From JAVKFY01 sp040223615 (GTDB taxonomy: Bacteria; Pseudomonadota; Alphaproteobacteria; GCA-2731375): a stretch of DNA of 64,000 nt. The position numbers and the translations under genes were made by a program. This document shows, piece by piece, positions 34,262-42,758 of this stretch (position 1 is its first letter; every line of letters starts with the position of its first letter). The stretch spans positions 62,001 through 126,000 of the forward strand of contig JAVKFY010000046.1 in assembly GCA_040223615.1 (NCBI GenBank). The letters run 5' to 3'. The notes under the pieces are model-generated. The model did not search any database. It saw only the letters and a program-made list of their open reading frames with translations, and was not told where the DNA came from.

Positions 34262-34957
34262 ATGAATACAGGACCCAATCTGGCTACCGTCGCCGCGTTG
34301 ATCGGCGATCCCGGTCGCGCGCGGATGCTGGCGCTGCTGCTCGACGGCCGCGCACTACCCGCCAGCCAACTCGCGGCCGAAGCCTCCATCGCCGCCTCGA
34401 CCGCCAGCGCGCACCTGACCAAGCTCACCGACGGCGGCCTGGTTACCGCCACCAGGTCCGGCCGGCACAAGTATTTCCGCCTCGCCGGGCCGGCGGTGGC
34501 CCGCGCCCTGGAGGCGTTGCAGGTGATCGCGGCGGAACAGCCGACGACCAGACGCGCGCGCGATCCCATCGGCGAGGCGCTGCGCACGGCGCGCACCTGC
34601 TACGACCACCTGGCCGGTCGCCTCGGCGTGGCGGTGACCGATGCGATGCTGTCGCGCGACTGGCTGGCGCTCGACGGCGACGACTTCCAGGTCCGCGACG
34701 CCGGCCTCGCCGCCTTCGAGTCGCTCGATATCGAAGTCGATCCGCTGCGCCAGCGCCGCCGGGCCTTCGCCCGCTGCTGCATTGACTGGTCGGAGCGCCG
34801 CCCGCACCTGGCCGGCAGCCTCGGTGCCGCCGTCGCCGACCACGGCTTCCAGGCCGGGTGGCTGCGCCGCCTGCCCGACACCCGCGCCATCGCCGTCACC
34901 CGCAAGGGCGAACAGGCGCTGCGCGACACCTTCGGCGTGCGCTGGCCTAACGCGTGA
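34262..34957 (+). CDS. ArsR-family winged-helix transcription regulator
   Basis: A 231-residue regulator. The N-terminal ~85 residues form an ArsR-type wHTH ('GDPGRARMLALLLDGRALP', 'SIAASTASAHLTKLTDGGLV', 'RSGRHKYFRLA'). A helical C-terminal domain contains a Cys pair ('FARCCIDW') and a 'TCYDHLAGRLGVA' segment common in the long ArsR type. The usual short ArsR metal motif is absent. A promoter sits directly on the start; self-repression is plausible. ATG 34262 is chosen over an in-frame start at 34169 that would read through repeat DNA. Confidence 0.9.
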   Translation: MNTGPNLATVAALIGDPGRARMLALLLDGRALPASQLAAEASIAASTASAHLTKLTDGGLVTATRSGRHKYFRLAGPAVARALEALQVIAAEQPTTRRARDPIGEALRTARTCYDHLAGRLGVAVTDAMLSRDWLALDGDDFQVRDAGLAAFESLDIEVDPLRQRRRAFARCCIDWSERRPHLAGSLGAAVADHGFQAGWLRRLPDTRAIAVTRKGEQALRDTFGVRWPNA

Positions 34958-35043
34958 GGCCGCCTGTCCAGAAGACTTCCGGGTCTGCGACGATGAAGCC
35001 CCGGAGAGCGTACCGGCCAGTCCGGCGGCGAACTGTCGCTGAC

Positions 35044-35412
35044 TTAGCGAAGGCGTTCGGCAGCGTCAGCGCCAGGTCCTGGCTGGCCGAGCCAGAACCG
35101 CTTCAGCAGCGCGAACTTCACCGGGCTCATCGCGACGAACCGGTCCGAGGTCAGGTCGACCAGGTCGAGCCGGCCGGCATCGAACCCGCTGCCGTTGAAG
35201 CGGCAGACCAGCCAGTGCAGCACCGGGTCGTTCGGCAAGCGATAGTCGATACGTACCGCCTCGTCGGTCTCCATCGCCGCGCCGACGATCTCGATCGGCG
35301 ACACGTCCAGGTGCAGCGCCGGCACCACCCGCTCGCAGATCCGCTGTTGCTCGACGTCGACGCCGCCGCAGGCCGCCAGCCACAAGCAGGCCAGCAGCGT
35401 CAGCCACCGCAT
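35044..35412 (-). CDS. Small predicted lipoprotein, unknown
   Basis: A 122-residue protein with signal 'MRWLTLLACLWLAACGG', lipobox LAAC (Cys15). The mature part has 'VDVEQQRICERVVPALH' and a tail 'VKFALLKRFWLGQPG', which resembles small alphaproteobacterial lipoproteins of unknown function. Start 8 bases after the serine hydrolase stop, so second in an operon. The open frame extends upstream only as antisense-like sequence. Confidence 0.8.
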   Translation of the reverse strand: MRWLTLLACLWLAACGGVDVEQQRICERVVPALHLDVSPIEIVGAAMETDEAVRIDYRLPNDPVLHWLVCRFNGSGFDAGRLDLVDLTSDRFVAMSPVKFALLKRFWLGQPGPGADAAERLR

Positions 35413-35420
35413 CGAACCGC

Positions 35421-36608
35421 TCAATCGGGCAGCGCGGCGTAGACCAGCGTCCGCAACTGGCGCCAGAAGTCGCGACGATAATCGGGGTTCTGCATCATTG
35501 CGATCACGATCAGCCGCCGTGCCGGATCGACCCAGAAGGTGCTGCCGTAATAGCCCGACCAGCCGTAGTTGCCGACCGAGCCGGGCCTGCGGGTCCGGGC
35601 GTCGGTGCGCACCGCGACGCCGAGCCCGAAGCCGTTGCCGGGGATCGGGAAATGAATGCCGTCGAGCTGGTCGCGGGTCATCGCCGCCACCGTCGCCGGC
35701 CGCAGCAGCGCGCCGCCGCCGGCCAGCAGCATCCGACAGAAGACGAGATAGTCGTCCGCCGTCGACAGCAGCCCGCCGCCGCCCGACAGCAGCACCGGCG
35801 CGCGGGTCGGATCGAAGCGATCGCGCGGCGGCGCCATCTGCGTCATGCGTGCGGCCTGTGCCTCGTTCAGCACGAAGCCGGTGTCGGCCATGCCCAGCGG
35901 GCCGAAGATGCGCGCCGCCATGACCTTGTCCAGCGTGTCGCCACCGGCGACCTCCACCACCCGGCCCAGCACGTCGGTGGCACGCCCATACTGCCATTCC
36001 GTGCCCGGGTCGGCGGCCAGCGGCAGGCCTGCCAGCGCCTCGGTCCAGGCCGCCAGCGGCCGGTCGGCGTCGGTGATACCGGCCCGCATGTAGCTCTGGC
36101 CCAGGCTCGAACCCGGCGCGAATACGCCGTAGATCATGCCGGCGGTGTGGCGCATCAGGTCGCGAATGGTGATCGGCCGCGCCGCCGGCCGCGTACCGCC
36201 CGTCGACAGCAACACCTGCGGCGCGGCGAAGGCCGGCAAGCTCTTGTGCAACGGGTCGTCCAGCGCCAGCTTGCCATCTTCCACCAGCATCAGCGCCGCC
36301 ACCGAGGTGATCGGCTTGGTCATCGAGGCGATGCGGAAGATCGCGTCCGGTCGCATCGGCGGTCCGCCGGGCGCGAGTTCGCCGACCGCCTCGCGATAGA
36401 CGACCGCGCCGTCCTTCTCGATCAGCACCACGGCACCGGGATAACGGCCGGCCTCGACGTCGCCCCGCAGCGCTGCCGTCAGCCGCGCCAGCCCGTCAGC
36501 CGACAAGCCGTCGGCCAGCGCCGGGACGGGCAGCAGCAACAGAAGCAGCAATGCGCGCCAGATCCGCATGGCACGACGATGTGGCTTCGCCGCCATTGAG
36601 GCAAGCAT
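35421..36608 (-). CDS. Serine hydrolase, beta-lactamase class C / esterase EstB-like
   Basis: A secreted or periplasmic protein, 395 residues from the ATG at 36608 (alternative ATG 36569 starts right at the signal peptide 'MRIWRALLLLLLLPVPALA'). The SxxK motif is 'IASMTKPITS', with a Tyr motif near 'WQYGRATDVLGRV' and a late 'GVAVRTDA' strand in place of KTG. These fit the beta-lactamase/DD-peptidase-like family whose members include esterases. The start lies just after the methyltransferase stop (4-bp gap), so it belongs to that operon. True substrate unknown. Confidence 0.88.
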   Translation of the reverse strand: MLASMAAKPHRRAMRIWRALLLLLLLPVPALADGLSADGLARLTAALRGDVEAGRYPGAVVLIEKDGAVVYREAVGELAPGGPPMRPDAIFRIASMTKPITSVAALMLVEDGKLALDDPLHKSLPAFAAPQVLLSTGGTRPAARPITIRDLMRHTAGMIYGVFAPGSSLGQSYMRAGITDADRPLAAWTEALAGLPLAADPGTEWQYGRATDVLGRVVEVAGGDTLDKVMAARIFGPLGMADTGFVLNEAQAARMTQMAPPRDRFDPTRAPVLLSGGGGLLSTADDYLVFCRMLLAGGGALLRPATVAAMTRDQLDGIHFPIPGNGFGLGVAVRTDARTRRPGSVGNYGWSGYYGSTFWVDPARRLIVIAMMQNPDYRRDFWRQLRTLVYAALPD

Positions 36609-36612
36609 CGCC

Positions 36613-37350
36613 TTAGCTCGCCGCGCCCGGGCGTCGCGCGGTCACCAGGATCGACACGCCGAGCGGCACCCGCCAGCCGACCGCGTGCGCCTCCAGCGCG
36701 AAAATCTCGCGCAGAACGTGGTTGAGCCAGGCCGGCGGCATGACGTCGTCGCCACCCTCGCGCCCCACCAGGCGCCCGACGAACCGGGCCACGATCACCA
36801 GCGGCAGCAGCAGTGTCATGAAGCGCGTGCCGGCGATATCGCGCCAGCCGGCCGCATCGATCAGCTTGACCAGGTCGCGCCACGCATAGCGCCTGAGGTG
36901 GTGGTGCGCCTCGTCGTGGGCCGACCACAGGAACGGATAGCCCGGCACGGTGAGCAGCAGCCGGCCTCCCGGCTTCACCATGCGCAGCGCCGCCGCGAGG
37001 CTGCCGGCGTCGTCCGGCACATGCTCCAGCACGTCGAGCATCACCACCAGGTCGAAGCTCGCCGGCTCGAACGGGATCGGCGCCGGCAGCAGGCCGTCGC
37101 GGATCTCGGCGTCGGGTACCAGCGTCCGCGCCGTGTCGCGGGCGAACGCGTTCGGCTCCAGCGCCGAGACCGCGCCGAACCCGCTCAGCATCTCCAGGTT
37201 GCCGCCGGGCCCGGCGCCGAGCTCCAGGATGCGCGCGTCGGCCGGCAGCGGCAGACGCCGAAGCGCCGCTTCCAGCACCCGGCGGCGGGCCACGAACCAC
37301 CAGTGGCGGCGCTGCAACTCAGCCATCCGCTCGTAGGTAACCGCTTCCAT
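36613..37350 (-). CDS. Class I SAM-dependent methyltransferase
   Basis: 245 residues from ATG 37350. SAM motif 'RILELGAGPGGNLEML' lies near 40-55, then 'FDLVVMLDVLEHVPDD' and 'MVKPGGRLLLTVPGYPFLWS'. This is the type found with GT2 glycosyltransferases in lipid or polysaccharide decoration. The start follows the glycosyltransferase stop by one base (TGAGATG), so the two are translationally linked. A C-terminal hydrophobic segment may bind membrane. Confidence 0.88.
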   Translation of the reverse strand: MEAVTYERMAELQRRHWWFVARRRVLEAALRRLPLPADARILELGAGPGGNLEMLSGFGAVSALEPNAFARDTARTLVPDAEIRDGLLPAPIPFEPASFDLVVMLDVLEHVPDDAGSLAAALRMVKPGGRLLLTVPGYPFLWSAHDEAHHHLRRYAWRDLVKLIDAAGWRDIAGTRFMTLLLPLVIVARFVGRLVGREGGDDVMPPAWLNHVLREIFALEAHAVGWRVPLGVSILVTARRPGAAS

Positions 37351-37351
37351 C

Positions 37352-38350
37352 TCAGGACGTCTCGGGTCCCGCCGGCGCGGTCGCCGCCGCGCCATGTTCG
37401 GCGCGGACCACGTAGAGCGGCCGGCGCTTGGTTTCCTCGAAGATGCGGCCGAGATACTCGCCCAGCACGCCCAGCGTGATCAGTTGGATACCGCCCAGCA
37501 CCAGCACCACGACCATCAAGCTGGCATAGCCCGGCACGTCGCGGCCGTAGATGATCGTGCGCAGGATCAGGATCGAGGCGTAGGCGATCGCCAGCGCCGA
37601 GACCCCCAGGCCGACATAGGTCCAGATCCGCAGCGGCGCGGTGGAAAAGGCGGCGATGCCCTCCAGCGCGAAGTTCCACAACCGCCACGGCCGGAACTTG
37701 CTGCGCCCGGCGGCGCGCGCCTCGCGCGTGTACGGCACCGCGACCTGGCGGAACCCGACCCAGGCGAACAGCCCCTTCATGAACCGGGTGCGTTCCGGCA
37801 GATCCAGCACTGCGTCGACCACGCGCCGGTCCATCAGCCGGAAGTCGCCGACGTCGCGCGGGATCGGAATCACCGACAGCCGGTTGATCAGCCGATAGAA
37901 CAGTCGCGCCGTGAACCGCTTCGCGGGATGGTCGGTGGTGCGATCCTGGCGCACGCCATATGCGACCTCCGCACCGTCGCGCCAAACGTTCACGAACTTC
38001 TCGATCAGTTCCGGCGGGTCCTGCAAATCGGCGTCGAGCGGCACCACGGCCTGGCCCCGGCTGTGCGCCAGCCCGGCGGTCAGCGCCGCCTCCTTGCCGA
38101 AGCAGCGGCTGAGTTCGACAACTCTGAGCCACGGACTCGCGGACAACATCGCGCGCAGATCGGATAGCGTCGCATCGGTGCTGCCGTCGTCGACGCAGAC
38201 CACCTCGAAGCTCTCACCCAGACCCTGCAAGACAGGCAGCAGCCGGCCGAACAACGCCGGCAGGGAACCGGCCTCGTCCTTCATCGGAATGACGATCGAT
38301 AGCACCGGCGCGTCCGCGCGAGACGGCGTCGTCTGTGCCTGCTGATTCAT
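37352..38350 (-). CDS. GT2 glycosyltransferase, GtrB/ArnC-like polyprenyl-phosphate type
   Basis: 332 residues from ATG 38350 (aaggtag upstream). The N-terminal GT-A domain has 'SIVIPMKDEAGSLPALF', the 'VCVDDGSTDATL' motif and 'LDADLQDPPELIEKF' (DxD-like). It is followed by two C-terminal transmembrane helices (about 225-300). Such enzymes load a sugar onto undecaprenyl phosphate for envelope glycan modification. First gene of the operon with the methyltransferase, serine hydrolase and small lipoprotein. Confidence 0.92.
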   Translation of the reverse strand: MNQQAQTTPSRADAPVLSIVIPMKDEAGSLPALFGRLLPVLQGLGESFEVVCVDDGSTDATLSDLRAMLSASPWLRVVELSRCFGKEAALTAGLAHSRGQAVVPLDADLQDPPELIEKFVNVWRDGAEVAYGVRQDRTTDHPAKRFTARLFYRLINRLSVIPIPRDVGDFRLMDRRVVDAVLDLPERTRFMKGLFAWVGFRQVAVPYTREARAAGRSKFRPWRLWNFALEGIAAFSTAPLRIWTYVGLGVSALAIAYASILILRTIIYGRDVPGYASLMVVVLVLGGIQLITLGVLGEYLGRIFEETKRRPLYVVRAEHGAAATAPAGPETS

Positions 38351-38457
38351 CGCGTCTACCTTGCCACCACGGCCCCGGCCTGTCATCCGCGCCAGCGCTT
38401 GGCGCGGCTCTGCCTGCCTGCCATGCTGACCGGCAACGCGTTGCGGGAGGTTGAAGC

Positions 38458-39264
38458 ATGCGGTTGAAGGACAAGGTGGCGATCGTCGTCGGGGCCGGGC
38501 AGAACCCGGGCGAGGGCATGGGCAACGGCCGCGCCACGGCAGTGCTGTTCGCGCGCGAGGGCGCCAGGGTACTGTGCGTCGACCGCACTTCGGAGGCTGC
38601 CGAGGAGACCGTCGCGGTGATCGCCGGCGAGGGCAACGAGGCCGCCGCCTGCGTCGCCGACGTCACCGACACCGCCTCGCTGCACGCCATGGCCAAGGAC
38701 TGCGTCGACCGCTGGGGGAGTATCGACGTGCTGCACAACAACGTCGGCATTTCCGTCGCCGGTGGCGACGCCGAGCTCGACAAGCTCACCGACGAGATCT
38801 TCGACAACATCGTGCGGGTCAACCTGCGCGGCACGATCATGGCCTGCCAAGCTGTCGAGCCGATCATGCACGCGCAGAAGTCCGGCTCGATCATCTCGAT
38901 CTCGTCGGTCGCGGCGCGGGCGATCTATCCCTACGTCACCTACAAGGTCACCAAGTCGGCGATGATCGCCTTCACCGAGCAGCTCGCGGTGCGCGGTGCC
39001 CCCCACGGCGTGCGCGCCAACTGTATCCTGCCCGGCCTGATCGACACGCCGATGGCGGTCGACACCCGGGCGCGGGAGTTCAACAAGCCGCGCGCCGAGG
39101 TCGCCGCCGAGCGCGACGCCCGCGTGCTGCTGCGCAACAAGATGGGCTCCGCCTGGGACGTGGCCCACGGCGCGCTGTATCTCGCCTCCGACGAGGCCAG
39201 TTTCGTCACCGGGGTGGCGCTGCCGATCGACGGCGGCGCGCTGATCCAAGTCCGCGGGGGCTAG
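38458..39264 (+). CDS. SDR-family oxidoreductase
   Basis: A 268-residue short-chain dehydrogenase. The coenzyme loop is unusual, 'VVGAGQNPGEGMGNGRA', as in SDRs with a longer glycine loop. 'LHNNVGIS' (NNAG-like), 'ISISSVAARAIYPYVTYKVTK' with catalytic Ser, Tyr and Lys, and a C-terminal 'GVALPIDGGALIQV' are present. Strong ggagg ribosome site. A second SDR follows after 4 bp. Substrate unknown. Confidence 0.92.
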   Translation: MRLKDKVAIVVGAGQNPGEGMGNGRATAVLFAREGARVLCVDRTSEAAEETVAVIAGEGNEAAACVADVTDTASLHAMAKDCVDRWGSIDVLHNNVGISVAGGDAELDKLTDEIFDNIVRVNLRGTIMACQAVEPIMHAQKSGSIISISSVAARAIYPYVTYKVTKSAMIAFTEQLAVRGAPHGVRANCILPGLIDTPMAVDTRAREFNKPRAEVAAERDARVLLRNKMGSAWDVAHGALYLASDEASFVTGVALPIDGGALIQVRGG

Positions 39265-39268
39265 CGCC

Positions 39269-40027
39269 ATGACCGCCAAGCACATCATCGACATGACCGG
39301 CAAGGTGGTGCTGATCACCGGCGGCAGCCGCGGCCTGGGCCGCGAGATGGCGCTCGGCTTCGCCGCCGCCGGGGCCGACATCGTGGTGTCGAGCCGCAAG
39401 CTCGACGCCTGCAAGGCGGTGGTGGCCGAAGTCGAGGGGCTGGGCCGGCAGGCGCTGGCCGTCGCCTGCCACGTCGGCCACTGGGACGAGTGCGACAAGC
39501 TGGCCGACGCCGCCTACGAACGCTTCGGCAAGGTCGACGTCCTGATCAACAACGCCGGCAAGTCGCCGCTCTACGATCGCCCGGTGGACATCGACGAGCG
39601 GCTCTACGACTCGGTGCTCGACGTCAACCTGAAGGGGCCGTTCCGGCTCTCCGCGCTGATCGGCGAACGCATGATCGCGGCCGGCGGCGGCGCCATCATC
39701 AACATCTCCTCGGTCGGCTCGATCCGCGCCGCCAAGAACATCATCACCTACGCCGCCGCCAAGGCCGGCCTGAACGCGATGACCGAGGCTTTCGCCGACG
39801 CCCTGGGGCCGACGGTGCGCGTGAACTGCATCCTGCCCGGCCCGTTCCTGACCGACATCTCCAAGGCCTGGGACATGGACGCCTTCAACGAACGCGCCAA
39901 GACCGGGATCGCCATGCAACGCGGCGGCCAGCCCGACGAGGTCGTCGCCGCCGCGCTGTACCTGGCCTCCGACCACGCCGGCTTCACCACCGGCGCCCTG
40001 CTCCGCGTCGACGGCGGCGTGCGCTGA
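39269..40027 (+). CDS. SDR-family oxidoreductase
   Basis: A 252-residue classical SDR: 'LITGGSRGLGREMALGFA', 'VLINNAGKSP', catalytic 'NISSVGS' Ser and 'YAAAKAGLN' Tyr/Lys, and end 'GALLRVDGGVR'. Second gene of a two-SDR operon, 4 bp after the first. The two are only distantly alike, so they probably catalyse different steps of one pathway. Confidence 0.93.
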   Translation: MTAKHIIDMTGKVVLITGGSRGLGREMALGFAAAGADIVVSSRKLDACKAVVAEVEGLGRQALAVACHVGHWDECDKLADAAYERFGKVDVLINNAGKSPLYDRPVDIDERLYDSVLDVNLKGPFRLSALIGERMIAAGGGAIINISSVGSIRAAKNIITYAAAKAGLNAMTEAFADALGPTVRVNCILPGPFLTDISKAWDMDAFNERAKTGIAMQRGGQPDEVVAAALYLASDHAGFTTGALLRVDGGVR

Positions 40028-40044
40028 AGCGGCTTGCCCCACTA

Positions 40045-40068
40045 GAAACGTTACAGTATAACATTGTA
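40045..40068 (+). promoter_or_regulatory. Zur-like operator upstream of the zinc transporter operon
   Basis: aacgttacagtataacattg (40047-40066) is a near-palindrome close to the Zur pattern TGTTATAnTATAACA. It lies 33 bases before the first small ORF of the operon and overlaps a possible -10 (TATAAC), a repressor-like position. Confidence 0.7.
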
Positions 40069-40098
40069 GTCTGACTTCGCCTGGAGCCTGCGACCGGC

Positions 40099-40215
40099 AT
40101 GCCCGAACCTGTCCTCAACGCCTCGCTGATGCGCCTCGGCCTGTGGCCGCGGCTGGCGCTGGGCGTGCTGGCGCTGGTGCCGTTGTGGGCGGCTTTCTGG
40201 TGGGCGCTGCGATGA
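40099..40215 (+). CDS. 38-residue single-pass membrane peptide in the zinc operon
   Basis: ATG at 40099, stop TGA at 40213-40215. After 'MPEPVLNASLMRLG' comes one Trp-rich transmembrane segment ending 'WAAFWWALR'. Its stop overlaps the ATPase start (ATGA), so it is translated with the transporter, and it is the first gene after the Zur-like box. It is too short for most gene callers. A transporter subunit, stabiliser or leader peptide are the options; I know no family for it. Confidence 0.6.
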   Translation: MPEPVLNASLMRLGLWPRLALGVLALVPLWAAFWWALR

Positions 40216-40994
40216 GCGCGCACCAGCACGCTCATGATGATAGGCAGGCCGTGCTGGCGTTCCGCGACCTGACGCTGGGGTACGACCGGCATCCGGCGGT
40301 GCACGGCCTGGACGGGGAGATCGCCGGCGGCAGCCTGCTGGCCGTGGTCGGCCCCAATGGCGGCGGCAAGTCGACGCTGCTGAAGGCAATCGCCGGCACC
40401 CTGCGGCCGCTCGACGGCGCTCTGAAGCGGAGCGGCATCAAACCGCGCGACATCGCCTACCTGCCGCAGACCGCCGAACTCGACCGCGGCTTCCCGATCA
40501 GCGTCTTCGACCTGGCGGCGATGGGCCTGTGGCGGCGGCTGGGTGCCTGGGGCGCATTGCGTCGGCCGGACCGCGCCGAGGTCGAACGCGCGCTCGGCAC
40601 CGTGGGCCTCAATGGCTTCGAGAACCGCACCATCGGCACGCTTTCCGGCGGCCAGTTGCAACGCGCATTGTTCGCCCGTTTGCTGCTGCAGGACGCCAAG
40701 CTGATCCTGCTCGACGAGCCTTTCGCCGCCATCGATTCCGGCACCGCCGCCGACCTGATGACATTGGTCGAGCGCTGGCATGGCGAGCGGCGCACGGTGA
40801 TCGCGGTGCTGCACGACCTGGAGCAGGTGCGCCGGCACTTTCCGGAGACGCTGCTGCTGGCCCGGGCCCCGGTGGCGCGCGGGATCACCCTCGACGTACT
40901 GACCGCGGACAACCTGTTCCGCGCCCGCCAGATGGGCGAGGCCTGGGACGACGCCGCCGGCATCTGCGCCCACGACCACCACGCCGCGGCCTGA
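40212..40994 (+). CDS. znuC: Zinc/metal ABC transporter, ATP-binding protein
   Basis: 260 residues from the ATG at 40212. Walker A 'VGPNGGGKST', Q-loop 'YLPQTAE', signature 'TLSGGQLQRA', Walker B 'LILLDEPFAA', switch His in 'VLHDLEQV'. Both ends carry His (SAHQHAHDD, AHDHHAAA), apt for a metal transporter. The Zur-like site upstream points to zinc rather than manganese. Overlaps the 38-residue peptide, and the permease follows after 16 bp. Confidence 0.9.
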   Translation: MSAHQHAHDDRQAVLAFRDLTLGYDRHPAVHGLDGEIAGGSLLAVVGPNGGGKSTLLKAIAGTLRPLDGALKRSGIKPRDIAYLPQTAELDRGFPISVFDLAAMGLWRRLGAWGALRRPDRAEVERALGTVGLNGFENRTIGTLSGGQLQRALFARLLLQDAKLILLDEPFAAIDSGTAADLMTLVERWHGERRTVIAVLHDLEQVRRHFPETLLLARAPVARGITLDVLTADNLFRARQMGEAWDDAAGICAHDHHAAA

Positions 40995-41010
40995 CCGCGC
41001 CGCACCCGCC

Positions 41011-41880
41011 ATGCTCTACGATTTCCTGATTGGGCCGTTCGCCGACTTCGCGTTCATGCGCCGGGCGCTGGTCGGCTGCCTGGCGTTGAGCCTGGGCGCG
41101 GCACCGATCGGCGTGTTCCTGATGCTGCGCCGCATGACATTGACCGGCGACGCCATGGCGCACGCGATCCTGCCGGGCGCGGCGCTGGGCTATCTGGTCG
41201 CCGGCCTGTCGGTGCTGGCGATGACGGCGGGCGGCCTGATTGCCGGGCTGGCGGTGGCGCTGCTGTCGGGGCTGGTGGCCCGCGCCACGGTGCTGCGCGA
41301 GGATGCTAGCCTTGCAGTCTTCTACCTGATCTCGCTCAGCCTCGGCGTGCTGATGATCTCCAGCCGCGGCACCAACGTCGACCTGCTGCACGTGCTGTTC
41401 GGCAGCGTTCTGGCGCTGGACGACACCGCGCTGTGGCTGATCGTAGGAATCGCATCGGTCAGCACGCTGGCGCTGGCGGTCATCTTCCGGCCGCTGGTGC
41501 TGGAATGCATGGACCCCGGCTTCCTGCGCAATGTCGGCGGCGCCAGCGCGGCCACGCACATGGCCTTCATGGCCCTGGTGGTGCTGAACCTGGTGGCGGG
41601 CTTCCACGCGCTCGGCACCCTGCTCGCGGTCGGGCTGATGATCCTGCCGGCGGCGACAGCGCGCTTCTGGACCCGCAACCTGACCCCGATGCTGGCCGTC
41701 GCGGTGCTGGCGGCGACGCTGTCGGGTTTCGGCGGGTTGTTGATCTCCTACCACGCCGACACCGCGGCCGGCCCGACCGTGGTGCTGACCCTGGGCGGCG
41801 CCTACGCCCTGTCGCTGGCGATCGGCCCGGTCGGCTCGCTGGCCGCGCGCTGGTGGCCGCGCCGGCACCTGGAAGCATGA
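41011..41880 (+). CDS. znuB: Zinc/metal ABC transporter, permease
   Basis: A 289-residue ABC-3-type permease with about eight transmembrane helices. Hallmarks: 'FMRRALVGCLALSLGAAPIG', 'LTGDAMAHAILPGAALGYL', 'VDLLHVLFGSVLALDD' and 'GTLLAVGLMILPAATARFW'. Its stop overlaps the start of the binding-protein gene (ATGA). Metal identity rests on the Zur-like box, since ABC-3 permeases serve Zn, Mn and Fe. Confidence 0.9.
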   Translation: MLYDFLIGPFADFAFMRRALVGCLALSLGAAPIGVFLMLRRMTLTGDAMAHAILPGAALGYLVAGLSVLAMTAGGLIAGLAVALLSGLVARATVLREDASLAVFYLISLSLGVLMISSRGTNVDLLHVLFGSVLALDDTALWLIVGIASVSTLALAVIFRPLVLECMDPGFLRNVGGASAATHMAFMALVVLNLVAGFHALGTLLAVGLMILPAATARFWTRNLTPMLAVAVLAATLSGFGGLLISYHADTAAGPTVVLTLGGAYALSLAIGPVGSLAARWWPRRHLEA

Positions 41881-42758
41881 TCCGCGCGCTCGCATTGCTG
41901 CTGGTCATGATGTGGCTGGCACCGCCGGCCGTGGCGGCGCCGCTGCGGGTGGTGGCGACCTTCTCCATCCTGGGCGACATCGTCGCGCGGGTCGGCGACG
42001 AGAACATCGTGCTGACCACCCTGGTCGGTCCGGAAGGCGACGCGCACGCCTACCAGCCGCGCCCGGCCGACGCGGTCGCGCTGGCCGGCGCCGACCTGGT
42101 GATCGTCAACGGTTTCGGCTTCGAGGGCTGGATCGACCGGCTGGTCAGCGCCTCCGGCTACGCCGGGCCGGTGGTGCGGGCGGCCCGGGACGCCGTGCGC
42201 ATGCCGCTTGGCGGCAGCAACGTCGACCCGCATGCCTGGCAGGATGCCGGCCGGGCGCGCGCCTATGTCGAAACCATCGCCGACGCCCTGGCCGCCGCCG
42301 ACCCCGACCGCACCGAGGTCTATCGCGCCCGCGCCACGGCCTACGCGGCACGGTTGTCGAAGCTGCATGAGGAGATCCAGGCCATGTTCGCGGCGATCCC
42401 GCCCACGCGACGCCGCGTGGTCACCGCGCACAACGCCTTCGGCTATTTCGCGGCCGCCTACGGCGTTACCTTCCGCAGCCCGCAGGGACTGGGCGCAGAG
42501 GCCGAGCCGTCGGCGCACCAGGTCGCCAAGCTGATCCGCCAGATAAGGTCGGAGAACATCACCGCCGTGTTCGTCGAGAGCGTGCGCAACCCGCGTCTGG
42601 TGCAACAGATCGCGCGCGAGACCGGCGCCACGGTCGCCGGTCCGCTCTACGCCGACAGCCTGTCGGCGCCGGACGGGCCGGCCACCACCTACCTGGACCT
42701 GATGCGCCACAACGCGACGCTGCTGGCCCGGGCGATGGCGGCCGGCGCCGCGCGTTAG
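41877..42758 (+). CDS. znuA: Zinc/metal ABC transporter, periplasmic binding protein
   Basis: A 293-residue cluster A-I metal-binding protein with a signal peptide ending 'APPAVAA'. Metal ligands fit His in 'EGDAHAYQPRPAD', His in 'NVDPHAWQD', His in 'VTAHNAFGYF' and the Asp of 'YADSLS'. The His-rich loop of E. coli ZnuA is missing, as in SitA/TroA-like proteins, so manganese is not excluded. Last gene of the operon; it converges with the basic secreted protein with a 4-bp overlap. Confidence 0.88.
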   Translation: MIRALALLLVMMWLAPPAVAAPLRVVATFSILGDIVARVGDENIVLTTLVGPEGDAHAYQPRPADAVALAGADLVIVNGFGFEGWIDRLVSASGYAGPVVRAARDAVRMPLGGSNVDPHAWQDAGRARAYVETIADALAAADPDRTEVYRARATAYAARLSKLHEEIQAMFAAIPPTRRRVVTAHNAFGYFAAAYGVTFRSPQGLGAEAEPSAHQVAKLIRQIRSENITAVFVESVRNPRLVQQIARETGATVAGPLYADSLSAPDGPATTYLDLMRHNATLLARAMAAGAAR

